DNA of 64,000 nucleotides from Stenopsyche tienmushanensis (Eukaryota; Arthropoda; Insecta; Trichoptera; Stenopsychidae), in NCBI GenBank assembly GCA_008973525.1, contig WACJ01000129.1:496001-560000 (forward strand), read 5' to 3'. Shown here piece by piece: positions 45,376-55,869 of this stretch. The translations under genes and the position numbers were made by a program. Position 1 is the stretch's first letter; each line of letters starts with the position of its first letter. Under the pieces are notes generated by a model that saw only the letters and a list, made by a program, of their open reading frames with translations, searched no databases and was not told where the DNA came from.

Positions 45376-46049
45376 GCGATGTTCATCTTGGCAGTTCATA
45401 CAGCCTCGTTTAAACTCTATCACCCTAATATTTTACTGTTTTAAACGAAAGCTTTTATCTTGGTTAGACTGTGACCTTTCAAATACAAAAGCGTTTCAAG
45501 ACAAATAACCCACTTGAAAATTACTTCCAGGAATCTGACACACAAATTAATATACAAAAATTCCAACAGCCTGTATTTAATCCCCCCAACCGAATTATGG
45601 CGATAAATTTTTAATTTTTATACGACGTGCAATTCGTGCCATGTTTTGCCGCAAGTTTGAGAACCGGACCAATAAATAAAGTAGGCCGTAAACGCGAGCA
45701 ATTTTTGGGGCATTTTAAGTATCGCAATCCGAATTTATAACTAAATAACGATCAACATAAAATTGCCAAATTAGATTTAGAAATAGAGTAGTAACTTTCG
45801 GCATCACGACGCTCGTAAAACGATCCTGAGACCCTCGAAAGTATTTCAACGGTGTTTAACTCCTTCGAAAAACTCCGATAAGAGTGATCGATTAACTGCC
45901 CTTAAATATTTTAATGCACCGTCCGGCCTGAAATATTAAAATTTACAGCAAGAAAAATATTGTATGACTTAATAATGTGTGATCTTCACGTCGGTCATAA
46001 CAGCATCGTTCTATTTAGCTGCAAATCCGATGCGCAAAAGAACAGTTTT
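45376..46049. other. Unique stretch
   Basis: AT-rich, no repeat or gene recognised. Confidence 0.5.
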
Positions 46050-46290
46050 CAGGAAGGACGACTTCCCGCAGTCAAGGCTAACCGACGACTCTCCCGACTC
46101 TCGCCTCCTGCGCGTCACTACCCAACCAGCAACGATACATGCGCAAGAAGCGATTGGTCGGTATGCAGGTGCAATGTCTCCGTAGGGCCGCAAGAGATGG
46201 CGCTGTTAAAATAACACATTGCACCTGAAGAGAGATGGAAGATGTCGCTACAGCGCTACTACGTAGGGATGGTAAACCGCCCACGCTACT
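46050..46290 (-). mobile_element. LTR-A copy 9, minus
   Basis: ACGACTTCCCGCAGTCAAGG, CTCCTGCGCGTCACTACCCA, AGCGATTGGTCGGTATGCAGG, GGCCGCAAGAGATGGCGCTG, ACATTGCACCTGAAGAGAG and the 5' end CCGCCCACGCTACT reversed at 46290. Truncated before the CT/AATAAA section. Frames on both strands are LTR-derived. Confidence 0.75.
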
Positions 46291-46614
46291 ACGCTAATCA
46301 CTACATTTTTCTTTCATTTTATATTTTAATAAATTTATATTCAATTTGATATGTTTCCAACATACTGTCTTAACCACTTGAAAATCACAATTAACACAAG
46401 ACTTCGTTGTGAAATTACTGAATATTTAAACTGTGTTCAGTAGAATTCCAGCAATTATAGCTTTATATCAACAATTCATTAATAAAACAAATATTAAAAC
46501 AATGTTGACTTGCATAAAGCAAAGACACACAGATTATATAGGGTCTTTAACTAAGAGCGCTCGATTTTTAAATGTAAATAAAACTAATTGTATATAAGAT
46601 ATCTACTCAATTTT

Positions 46615-46800
46615 TTTAGTATTTGAAAGAATATTTTATGGCATTAATTATGCAATATAACATCGTTCAAATGTCTGCTGCGACTTTGCTTGGTGGCGCG
46701 TATACGGTGGCCAGTTCACGTCGCCACCGCGCGAGTTAACCATGCTTATATAGAATGTCCATCGTGGCATGCACTGTGTGGCGCGCAGTGCCATCCTATT
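46615..46800 (-). repeat. T-family 3' part, copy 2
   Basis: GAATATTTTATGGCATTAAT, ACATCGTTCAAATGTCTGC, GACTTTGCTTGGTGGCGCGT. Minus frame reads GGDVNWPPYTRHQAKSQQTF then ERCYIA; GDVNWPP recalls the third catalytic block region of Tc1-like transposases. Same block at 13495 and 53385. Confidence 0.5.
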
Positions 46801-47851
46801 AAAATTACATCATTTAGTTTAGTCCACGAAAAAAATATTTAATATTCATTTCAATGCCATTGCTTTTTAATCTATAGACTCAATTGGTTTTAGTTTGACC
46901 TTTTTATTTAATGCAGCTACCATATTTCGTGCAAATTTCACCTCGACCTTAACGTTATAGAATTCTCGTTATTTTTAATAAAATGCAAACATGCCAAACA
47001 TTTCCTGCAAGACTTGCGACTATAGAATGCCACATTTTAAGCATTTCATACGACCCACCTCCTTGGGAGGACATGAAAAATAGCAGAGGACAATGTTTGG
47101 AGCATTTCACAAATCTCCATGTCGCTGCACCAAAACTTTGGACAGAATTTAATGCATTTCTCCACTGCACTCCTTTAAAGTTGACACCCCGAAGAACTAC
47201 GCCGATTAAACCGAACAAAAGTTCATGCACAGACAAAACACTGCATATTCCAGCACTGATTTACAGCCGGATTTCCGGGGAAAAATGAGCATTTTCACAT
47301 AAGCAACCTCAACACATCCGCAATGATCGAATGGATGTTGTTTTATCTTTCGGGTTCAGTATTAAAAATTGTATTTATCATTATGCGTCTTTCGACAGTC
47401 GATTAGGGCACTTATTATTCATACGGCTGGGTTGGCTACGTGCGTTGCAATCCAACCGGGGAATTCCCGAATAAATGTTTTATTGGTCTCGGCGGGCCCA
47501 ATAGTGCGTAGGGGTAACATTGCTCAAACAACCCTCGTCACTACCACTTGAAAGAACATTTTGAAAGAACGGGCCGCAACCCGATGCAAATAACATTAAT
47601 TTCGCATGGCATTACTGAATAATATCAAAAACAATCTGACAATCGTGCAAGGTGACTTTGCAAGTTGTGTTTCGTGTTTTTCAAAGAAAAACTATGATGG
47701 AAATAGCTTGCGGTAATTATTTGAACTTTACGCTATTTACGAAATAATTTTAGATTATATTCCTTGGAATATTTATGGTCGCTGAAAGGTCACAACGTTA
47801 ATATTTTCTTGGAAAATATGCATAATTCCTGCCTTTATAATATATCATAAT
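46801..47851. other. Unique stretch, possible conserved non-coding DNA
   Basis: The 47040-47560 part is more balanced in composition than its surroundings, with open frames on both strands (46955-47288) but no motif. GGGTTGGCTACGTGCGTTGC and TTATTGGTCTCGGCGGGCCC near 47430-47500 stand out. No repeat copy found in the window. Confidence 0.4.
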
Positions 47852-48080
47852 ATAAGGGTCATCTAGAAAATAAGGTTACAAAAGCCCCTGAGTAGAGGGG
47901 AACTTAACAGTCAATTTGTTTGGCCCTGCGTGTTTGTCGACCATTGTCAACCGTTTTTTGACTATGCATAACAATACCGTCACGAATATCCATTGGAGGC
48001 TCATGGAAGTTTATGGTAGTGATGTGATGAGTCGACAACTCATCACATCATTACCATAAACACATCACTACCATTTTTGG
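47852..48080 (+). pseudogene. mariner-Z 5' part with terminus and internal hairpin
   Basis: Begins AAGGGTCATCTAGAAAATAAGGTTACAA (terminus), then CTGCGTGTTTGTCGACCATTG and the GTTTATGGTAGTGATGTGATGAGT block seen in all mariner-Z copies. The block is followed by its own inverted copy (48038-48060), giving a foldback. Truncated after that. Confidence 0.66.
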
Positions 48081-48123
48081 GATTGGAGTTATAAGGTCCC
48101 TCCAATTTTCTGTACCAATAGCT

Positions 48124-48399
48124 CTATGAGAGAGCCCCGGCTACCGACAATGCTTGTCGCCATTTTCGTCTGTCCTGGGCCTTCTCCCTCCGATTGCCCA
48201 GGCCTAGACGTGCGGCGTCTTTTTCTATTTGACTAGCCCAGCGCAGCCGAAGTCTTCCGACAGGCTTACTGCCACTAGGTTGGAAGTCCAAGACGACTCG
48301 GGGGACTCGGTATGACGGCATCCGTGCCACATGATCTGCCCAATGAAGACGGTGGTGAAGGACGAAGCTAGTTATTGATGCCTCGCCGTACATGACCAT
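48124..48399 (-). pseudogene. Non-LTR retrotransposon C-terminal tail
   Basis: A 91-codon minus frame with RLHWADHVARMP, YRVPRVVLDFQP, GRLRLRWASQIEKDAARLGL and AQDRRKWRQALSVAGALS at its stop. This is the widespread C-terminal segment after the reverse transcriptase of many insect non-LTR elements (family pattern: RWLGHV.RM...R.PR..L......G.R..GRP..RW.D.I..D......W...A.DR..WR). The RT itself is missing upstream; R-repeat sequence lies there instead. Open and well preserved but only a tail. Related scraps at 55870-56100 and 59838-59895. Confidence 0.8.
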
Positions 48400-48499
48400 G
48401 ACCTAGCGATTGGACCTTATGGTTTCATAACCCGAGATCACATCTCCGGACTATCGGCAACACCTAGCTTCACTAAGTAGGCAGCGAAATGACCATGTC

Positions 48500-48930
48500 C
48501 CATCAGGAACTAGATGACAGACTGCAAGGGCTCCCTTTTCCCTATGGTACTTGTATTTATTCGGTCATTTGTGGTGCCTAGCCACGGAGACAAGTCACCG
48601 ATTCGACTTTATGGTGAGTATTTCACTCTACTATGCCCATCCATAAAAACCCAAAGAGGACCAACCCTACATCCGTGGGCAGCAGTTGAACTCTTGAGGT
48701 AATGATGTAGAGATGAATTAAACGAAAGCAGCTTCATTGCTAAGCTGTTGAGGATAGTGGGGTCGCCTTTTGCACAGGGTCCTCTTGCTTCTTCTATATT
48801 CAGCAGTTCTACATTCCACTTTATGGATGAACAGCACAGTGTAAGCTGCGCACCCAACTCATTTTAGCTGGGTTAACTCAGCAGCATTTGATGAACAAAC
48901 CGACAAGGCTGTTTACGCCCACTACTACTT
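48500..48930. repeat. R repeat, copy 5, rearranged
   Basis: Three R segments in alternating orientation: 48505-48605 minus (GATGACAGACTGCAAGGGCT, CTAGCCACGGAGACAAGTC), 48610-48770 plus (CATCCATAAAAACCC, CAACCCTACATCCGTGGGC, GAGGTAATGATGTAGAG), and 48845-48925 minus (GCGCACCCAACTCATTTTAG, CAGCATTTGATGAACAAACCG). An inversion or foldback within R is implied. Confidence 0.55.
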
Positions 48931-49216
48931 TACATCAACAAGGAGGAGAATCTTTTCTGGACTCTATCGTAATGGGGATAGAAACGTGGATGTGTCACTA
49001 CGCCTCAGAATCCAAAAAAAAAAATAGCGGCGGATGTCTATGATACTAGCATACAAAAGCTGGTGCCCCGACTACACAAATGTCTCAGTATCGATGGAGA
49101 TCGCCTTTAAAAAATATTTAATATATTAAATATCCTGTGAATTTCAATTTAATACATGCATTTTTCGATCCTACATAAATGTCGTAACTTTATATTATGC
49201 ATGAGACCCGTATTTT
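48930..49216 (+). pseudogene. mariner-Z catalytic and 3'-terminal part
   Basis: Plus frames: EENLFWTLS / EFLDSIVMG.ETWMCHYASES, then SKKK...AADVYDTSIQKLVP. The first catalytic aspartate of GDETW is replaced by I in GIETW. The rest degrades into GTGAATTTCAATTTAATACA, CCTACATAAATGTCGTAACTT and the terminus ...CATGAGACCCGTA, inverse of 4989-5060. The 3' two thirds of the transposase are deleted, as in the 4989 copy. Confidence 0.75.
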
Positions 49217-50084
49217 TTTTTAGTTTCTGAGTTTCAACGACAATTACTAAGATTTATTTTTTCAAAGTAAAAAATATCACAGACGGAGCGACAAACCACT
49301 GCTGTTACTCCATCCGTAAGGGCGTTTCCACTTCTTGATGAGAGCCTATTTCTTGAGGACGCAAGCTGAACTTTGTTGGTACTCAAATATGTTAATGAAG
49401 TGGTTTATCTGCAATTTTAATTCCTATCTTCAAATTTACTGATGCAAGAAAACGAAGGATTCTCGTTGCTTTAAATCCAACGAAAATATTTTGGATTTAA
49501 ATTTCATTTAAAAAAAAAATGTCATATAATCTTAACAATCACATTACCATCATATCTCATTTTTATTCCGCTAATTTTCGAGGGTGATTTAATTATGATT
49601 TATACAAACTGCCTTAAAAAAACGACCCTTAATATTTTCCTGTAATTAATTTTAAGTTCTATAATAAATTTACATTATGTCTTTCATCATCATCAAAAGA
49701 TATCCATACATAGAAAAATGTATGTATGCGTCCACCCAATGGGCCATCGAGGTGAGCGTATCTAAGAGTTTTTGTATAAAAAATCGCAATTTTTTTTTTA
49801 AACTTAAAAATACTGCGCGAGACAATCATATTGTGTAAAAAATACCCTGCGCCGATATATCGACTTTTTATTAATTTTTATTTTTTATTTTTGTACTAAG
49901 ATTAAGACTTATGTAACTCTTAAAAGAATCGTTTTAAAATTGCTTAAATGGCGCTTATTATACATTTTAGTTCCCTCTAATAATTGAATTTTCTAATTTA
50001 AGCTATAGATCACGGCTATAGCGAGCAATCATATGAGATATTCTTGTCTGGACTGAAAACCCCTTTAAAAGGGTATTCCAGTCT
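49217..50084. other. Unique AT-rich stretch
   Basis: No gene, repeat or RNA recognised. Confidence 0.5.
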
Positions 50085-50094
50085 AAACGAAACT

Positions 50095-50680
50095 TATTTT
50101 CAAAGTGTAGACTTTTAAGAATATATTCTTCAAATAAATTTCCAAAATTCTAATTATTTACGGAGTTATAGATGTTTTAGTGGCGCGTCAACTCAAGTTT
50201 AAAATAATTGTTTTAGTTCAAACTTGGTACAATTTTTTTCTATACACACTTACGTTTGTTTTTATGCGGATCTTTTTTATGCGATTTTGAAGTTATGCTG
50301 TTTTCAAAAATAATGGAACCTATCACTCATTTTTCTACAGAGCACAAAGTTTTTTTTTATGCGAATGCGCAATAAAAAAATCTAAAATTTACACCAGTTA
50401 TTATTATATTAAGAACACTTTTTCTCAAATTGATGTCGATGGATTGCTTGAAGTTTTTTATGCGATTTTTACTACATTTCATCACATTGATTTGAAGTTA
50501 TGCGGTTTTTAAAAATAACGGAACCTATCCCTCAATTTCCTCTTTTTTATGCGTTTTTTTATATGCGAATCCTCGTGGAAGATATCTATCGCATAAAAAC
50601 AAACCCAAGTGTAATTTTTTATTGGCCCTCTCAGATTTATGTCAAAATTTTATTTTTAACTGTTTTTAATTAATTTAAAA
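50095..50680 (-). repeat. Repeat V, copy 4, split by a MITE
   Basis: 50095-50240 (reverse complement GTGACGCGCCACT-like, AAAACATCTATAACTCCGTA, GAAGAATATATTCTTAAAAG) and 50614-50680 (CAGTTAAAAATAAAATTTTG, ACATAAATCTGAGAGGGCC) are consecutive parts of V as seen uninterrupted in copies 2 and 3. The 370-bp gap between them is the TIR element at 50245-50611. Confidence 0.65.
50245..50611. mobile_element. 367-bp Tc1-type MITE inserted in repeat V
   Basis: Ends CACTTACGTTTGTTTTTATGCG (50247-50268) and the inverse of CACTTGGGTTTGTTTTTATG-CG (50590-50611) form 22-bp terminal inverted repeats with three mismatches. TA lies outside both ends (50243-50244 and 50612-50613), and the V sequence continues on either side as if uninterrupted, which marks the boundaries. 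The interior holds a 43-bp direct repeat (50287-50329 and 50491-50533, AGTTATGC.GTTTT..AAAATAA). Non-coding. Confidence 0.7.
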
Positions 50681-51154
50681 TGAAAAAATTAGACCAAAAT
50701 TTTTTTTTAAACAATCGCCATTTATTGAATTTATTTTTATTTTTATTGAGTTATAAACTATAGCGACATTTATACTAATTGAGAAACTATTTTTTTAATT
50801 CTTTATTTGAGATGATTAAAAGGGCTAAAATTGTGTCAACCAAGACATGCCTTTTTTTACCTCTACCAGCCTATAACGTTATTTTTTTTGTACATTTTGA
50901 TAATGTCTTGAACTTCCATTCATCATACCCCCACCGCAGCAAATGCGTTAATACAATCGTCTATAACGATCTGCTATTATATAATTTCACGGATTTAACG
51001 AGCATCAATATGGAGAATATCGATGCAAAGGGACAAAAACATATTTTCAATAGCAATAATACATACAAAAACATTTAAAAAGGTCTATAGTATTCCAAAT
51101 GTTTATTAAGAGCCAACGATAAATTTTGCTGTTTTAAAATCAATTGGAATAAAT
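50681..51154. other. Unique AT-rich stretch
   Basis: A 99-codon plus frame (50779-51078) has AT-driven composition (F, N, K, I) and no motif; not called. Confidence 0.45.
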
Positions 51155-51223
51155 AAACGTTGCGCAACAGAAGATGCCACTTCGTACAGCAAATTTGTAC
51201 AGCAAAATTGTACAGCAAAATTT
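51155..51223. repeat. T-type end and GTACAGCAAAATT tandem repeat
   Basis: CGTTGCGCAACAGAAGATGCC is a T-family terminus. It is followed by three tandem copies of GTACAGCAAAATT (51184-51223) with small length differences. Confidence 0.6.
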
Positions 51224-51379
51224 CGATTCATATTTGAATCACGCTCGTATGATGCAAAATTATCAAATTTGCATTAATAATAAAATATTTATATTTATTT
51301 TATTGAATTCCCAATGTTTCTGCAAATAATAGGGAATAACATTAACATTAACACAATTTACACATAAATTATATGTATT

Positions 51380-51796
51380 TGTAGCATGGGTGAATACCAT
51401 CCCCACGTAGTAACGCTGTTAACGGTGACATCTTCCATCTCTCTTCAAGTGCAATGTGTTATTTTAACAGCGCCATCTCTTGTGGCCCTGCGAAGACATT
51501 GCACTTGCATACCGACTGATCGCTTCTTGCGCATGCACCGTTACCAGTTGAGGAGTGACGCGCAGGAGGCGGGAGTCGGGAGACTCGTCAGTTAGCTTTG
51601 GCTGCGGGAGGTCGTCCTTCCTGCAGCCAGGTCTCTTTCTCTCTCGTGTGGAATAAATTGTAATCTTTTCCCATCCATTTATCCAGCAACATCACGGCCC
51701 GATATAAGAACGGACCCGTGCGGTAGCGTGGCCATCCCGACGAGCACGTGGAGGCGGGGACTCTGCCCCCGAGAGTGCCCCCGCCTCAACGTTATA
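51380..51796 (+). mobile_element. LTR-A copy 10, full length (solo LTR)
   Basis: The most complete copy: TGTAGCATGGGTGAATACC, GTAACGCTGTTAACGGTGAC, AACAGCGCCATCTCTTGTGG, GACATTGCACTTGCATACCG, GCTTTGGCTGCGGGAGGTCG, GTGTGGAATAAATTGTAATC (polyadenylation-type signal), CAGCAACATCACGGCCCG, CGGGGACTCTGCCCCCGAG and the end CGCCTCAACGTTATA (GTTACA elsewhere). 417 bp. No primer-binding site or internal sequence follows and no partner LTR is near, so it is read as a solo LTR. TG..CA-type ends and U3/R/U5-like order are inference. Confidence 0.8.
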
Positions 51797-53384
51797 TATC
51801 TATTGGAATCAATCGACTATTATTTGATAATTTAATCAGAAAAAGCCTTGTTATTCCTCATGGTGATTTAATATATGGATATATTGAAAATAACTAGGTT
51901 ATAAAGTTTAGAGGCCATTCGATGTCTCGAAGTTGAGCATGTTATTATCAATATTTGATTAATTTTATTACCATTAGCTTAATAAAGATCGATGATTACA
52001 TTATTTGCAAAGGTTTGATAAGTGTAATTTGCTTAATGCTTTTTTTATTTTTAAAATTCTAATGAAATTGGCTTAAGACAATGTATTTATACATGTAATC
52101 TGTGCTCAATAAATGACTAATTTTGATGTGCAAAATTCTGTTTTGGATCCAGTTTTTATTTATAATGGGTTCCTATGGATATATCAACGATTAACGGCAC
52201 TAAACTAAGAAGCTCAATTTAATCCTTTAGCTTTTTAAAGTCATCATAGGATCAATAATGATCATTGTTTGCATAGTTTAACAATCGGCGATATATCGCT
52301 GCTTGGCATCCAGAGGCTTAACTTGTAGAAAAGTCGATGCGCAGCCATGACCCACTTTATAATAACAGCGACTTTCAAACGACTAAATTATGAGTCGCAA
52401 AGTATAAGGTTGTGCATCACTGTCCTAAGACAAAAGCCTCCCTGACACAAGTGTTCGTTAAGTGGCGTTTGTTGTTGGGCGCAAATGTGCCTTCATCCTT
52501 ACGCCACTTTCACGCTATTTACTAAAGTATGACAAATTATTCTCAAGCGCCACGGGAATATCCAATTGTGTCATTCTTCAGCGGGAAAATCACCAGAATC
52601 ATTTCTGGATGTATATTTCATCCCCAAGCCAAAAATATTGCTCAATGCTTAAGCCTGAAGAAAAAATTAAAATCGCATCAAAAATATTAAAATATATCAA
52701 ATCAAATAGTAATTTATAATTTTAATAGGTATTCTCGCAGAATTGTTGAAAATCAACCCCTATAAATAATTTATTCAAATAAAAATAATTTTCCTTCGTC
52801 GTTGAGGATCTCAATCTCTTTGATTGGGGAGGAAATTCTCCTCGCCGACCCCACATTTTTTTCTATTAAATACGAAAGCCGAATTGATTGGCTGCCTTTG
52901 CGCTCAGGACCCGAAATAACCAGGCTATGTGTTAATTAGGAAAATTTGCTAATTGGCGTTTATATCATAATTTTCCATATCGGCTCTTCCCTTCGGCAGT
53001 GTCAGAGCGGCCCGGACCAATGTTTGCCCACCTCTGCATACATTAAATAATTTCCTTCCTATCCAAACAACTCTATCGCAAAAAAGGGGGGTTGGAAACG
53101 ACCCAAGGTAACGATACGAGCTTTAAATTTGATTACACACAGATCCTACATAGCTCGAGCGTCGTTGTTTTGGAATAGCGTCGCTAAATCCAATTTTCTA
53201 GATGTATTTTTCTTAAAAATAAAACCTGGCATGGCAGAAATATCCGAAGGCTTCATGTTGTTACGCGATGGTCCATCGTACTGATGTAAGTCCATAACGA
53301 ACAAACTTAATTCATGAAGATCTAGCGTATTAAATATAAATACAACAAATTACATGTAATATATCCAAACAATGTTTATTTAAT
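51797..53384. other. 1.6-kb stretch without a supported gene
   Basis: Unique. An 85-codon plus frame at 52462-52719 (KCAFILTPLSRYLLKYDKLF) has no motif. A more balanced block at 52800-53100 may be conserved non-coding DNA. Confidence 0.45.
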
Positions 53385-53797
53385 TTGAAAGAATATTTTA
53401 TGGCATTTAATATAAAATATAATATTGTTCAAATATTTGCCATAATTTTGCTTAAAAGTACGTATTTCGGGGGTAAAATTTTCGATGATTTGATCGCATA
53501 AATCTGGATCTGAATTTGCTGCATGGCGTTTGTTATGTTGATTTTGCAGCTACATGAAGTTGCTTAGTTGAAGTCTCATTTAGGACAAGTTCTTATAAAC
53601 GTCGCGAAATTAACTGCTTCGGGTTATTTCGTACACTCTCACGCACAGCAGCGATGTGTTCAGCAGACCTTTCGGTGACGTAAATGTGTTGGCTGATTAT
53701 ATATCGAATTGCTTTAATTATATGGCCTCTATTAACATATTTTGCTTAATTTAGACCAAGTGGGCGAGAAATAGCATCGTCTGTTGCGCAACGCGTA
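53385..53797 (-). pseudogene. T-family Tc1-like element, internally deleted
   Basis: Minus order from the high-coordinate end: terminus with GTTGCGCAAC and AGAAATAGCATCGTCT inverse (53763-53797), then frames giving NIAAVRESVR (HTH; family pattern ..NIA.V.ESV...P..SIRRRSQEL), RR..ELVLNET, then the block shared with 13495 and 46615 (53390-53470). The catalytic domain is missing. Related to 63088-63520. Confidence 0.65.
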
Positions 53798-54454
53798 ATT
53801 ATTCATTTTCTCATAAACACACATTGCATAACCAAATTCATTGCGTCCAAGAAAAAAAGGTATCAGTTTGATCATATCTAAAATTCATCCCATGACTGTG
53901 TTCATTAGTCGACGATGCATTAGTGATGTGAAAGTACAGGAGCGCCTGATTCCCCTAAGATTTGAAGCATTCTATGCAATTTACCGTCCGCTTCCGGGCT
54001 ACAGTGGATAAATTCTCGTTGAAAATTCCGAAAGAATAGTCGACTCCTGGGGGTGCATCCGTAATGAAGAAGTTGTAATCCTGATATGGATTGTCGGCAG
54101 CGGGAGGAATTGCGGGCATCTGCGCGGAGCTCGTATGTATTTTCACAATTGAATGAAGTCGGTGGCTTGTGTGAGATGCAGGAGAATTCAATACGATTCA
54201 AATGGAGGATCGAATCTCTGCATTTCAATTGTGGTTTATTTGGCTCGCCGTTGATAAGACTTTCGCAACCCGCAACCTCGTCCTGCCATCAGCAAACCAT
54301 TCATGCCAAACTGAATACATTGAAGGGATGCTGCACTTCCTGCTTTCCTTTCGGCTTTACTACTTATTTCAAAATGCGAAATATTCAGCTTAAAAATACT
54401 GAAGATTATTCAACATATTGCACAAATAACAATGTAATAAATTAAATTGATATT
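53798..54454. other. Stretch with an unexplained coding-like frame
   Basis: Minus frame 53955-54191 is open for 78 codons; its last 50 or so (PPAADNPYQDYNFFITDAPP, GVDYSFGIFNEN) look protein-like, ending in a stop. A plus frame of 119 codons overlaps at 54086-54445. No family recognised and no repeat copy. Confidence 0.35.
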
Positions 54455-54610
54455 ATCAATGGTCAGTTTGTTGGATTTCGCGTGTTTATCGGCCATTTTG
54501 TTCAGTCATGGTAAATTCTCCCGATGAAGAAATAGTCGCGCGTTCCCGTTAGTTCGAATTGATGACCGCGTAAGCCTCCATTTTCGTATATCACCATGAC
54601 TGATTAAATT
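54455..54610 (+). pseudogene. mariner-Z leader fragment
   Basis: GGTCAGTTTGTTGGATTTCGCGTG, TATCGGCCATTTTGTTCAGTC and GTAAATTCTCCCGATGAAGA match the leader of the 62339 copy. No transposase motif remains. Confidence 0.6.
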
Positions 54611-54650
54611 CCTTTCTGCTGAGACACGGTCTAAAACTCGCGAAATTCCA

Positions 54651-54870
54651 GATTTCCCGACAAATTATTTATTTCCGTCGCTGCAGATGAATATTTATAT
54701 ACTATAATACTTTGATGTGATTCATAATTATGCTATGGAGGAATACAAAAATTCTGAACCCCGTATCTATTATATTTCATATCGATATTCCCATTATTAG
54801 AGTCGAGGTGTAGTAAATACATCACCGGTAGGTAAAGGTTAATATAACAATTTGAAAAACATATATGTTT
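54651..54870 (-). mobile_element. Y element, copy 3 (core only)
   Basis: Minus-orientation core: GATTTCCCGACAAATTATTT, GTCGCTGCAGATGAATATTT, TATCGATATTCCCATTATTAG, TACATCACCGGTAGG. Truncated at GATTTCCCGAC, exactly where copy 2 starts. The left arm with the CCCGG end is absent. Confidence 0.65.
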
Positions 54871-55374
54871 TTCTTAAGCATATTTAATATTTATGCGTTT
54901 GTTAATAACATTTAAGACGTTCGCCTTTATCTTTGACATATCCCATAATCTTTACAAAAATTATATTTGTTGTTAGAAGAATTTTTTTTTATTATCTATG
55001 GCATGTTGGCGGATTGAAGCCCCCGCGAATTGCGAGTATATTGAAAAATAAAAAGGACTTGGAAGCAATTCTAAAATACTATCTTATAAAAGATTTCAGC
55101 ACAGTGGTTGGACTGAAATTTTCCAATGTGATATGATAGGAATGAAAAGATGCGACCCTCATTACTGACGTGGAGCGGCGAGCTTCCGCTTTTGCCACAA
55201 TGGCGTGAAGATACTCTCTGCTTTTGACGTTCAATGATAATGTGACTTGAATTATAATGGAAAATATTTCTTTATATTAATGCCGTAACTGTTGGAAATG
55301 GGTTAACCGTGACGTAAAGGCATCTCATTCCCCTACCGATAAGACAAAGGACTCTCACCGTATTTTAAAGGTAT
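54871..55374. other. Unique AT-rich stretch
   Basis: No gene or repeat recognised. Confidence 0.5.
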
Positions 55375-55570
55375 GAGGATATTCCCAGAAGTACCTGGTT
55401 TGACGTATAGATAGTTGTTGTTTAAAAAAATCTATGATATAAAGTACTTAGTGAGGTCACAGTGCTCGATCGAACGAGGTAACCACGCCAGAAATGGTGT
55501 CAGAACATTGTAAGCATGAGGCTAGCGTGGTAAGCATGGTAGATTTGGGGCATCACTTCATACCAAAGGC
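55375..55570 (+). pseudogene. mariner-1 5' terminus and N-terminal fragment
   Basis: GGATATTCCCAGAAGTACCTGG (terminus-like, compare 23285 and 24963) followed by GAACGAGGTAACCACGCCAG and AATGGTGTCAGAACATTGTAAG, the VTTPEMVSEH block. It is the only place where terminus and HTH leader are seen in order on the plus strand. Confidence 0.6.
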
Positions 55571-55729
55571 AATGGAACATGGGTACCCTCCTCTGAGCCT
55601 AGCTGTTTATTGGTCCAGTTAATCAGTAGCATACCATCTCGCTCACAAAAGTGAAAAACAAGCTGCAAAATCTAATTTAAATATCCATGTCTGCAAGGAT
55701 GCGCTCATTCTCAACTTGCTGAGCGCAGA

Positions 55730-55840
55730 AGGAAACGAAAAAGCCCTAAAAACCTTTAAAGAGGAGTGTATGCCCAACCGGTCCGCCTTTCGGACCACTT
55801 AAACCGCTCGTGCCCTGTAAAAAATTGGGATTAATTTAAA
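55730..55840 (+). repeat. X core, copy 7
   Basis: AAACCTTTAAAGAGGAGTGTATG, CCCAACCGGTCCGCCTTTCGGACC and AACCGCTCGTGCCCTGTAAAAAATTGGGAT. Short; it links the core with the CCGCCCGTGCC tail of the 18000-18683 copy. It lies 160 bp downstream of a mariner-1 5' end. Confidence 0.55.
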
Positions 55841-55869
55841 TAGCTACATATTAATATACATACAATACA

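Noticed and set aside
49681..49800. ATCATCATC and similar short runs as regulatory sites
   Set aside because: Too short and common in AT-rich DNA to support a claim.
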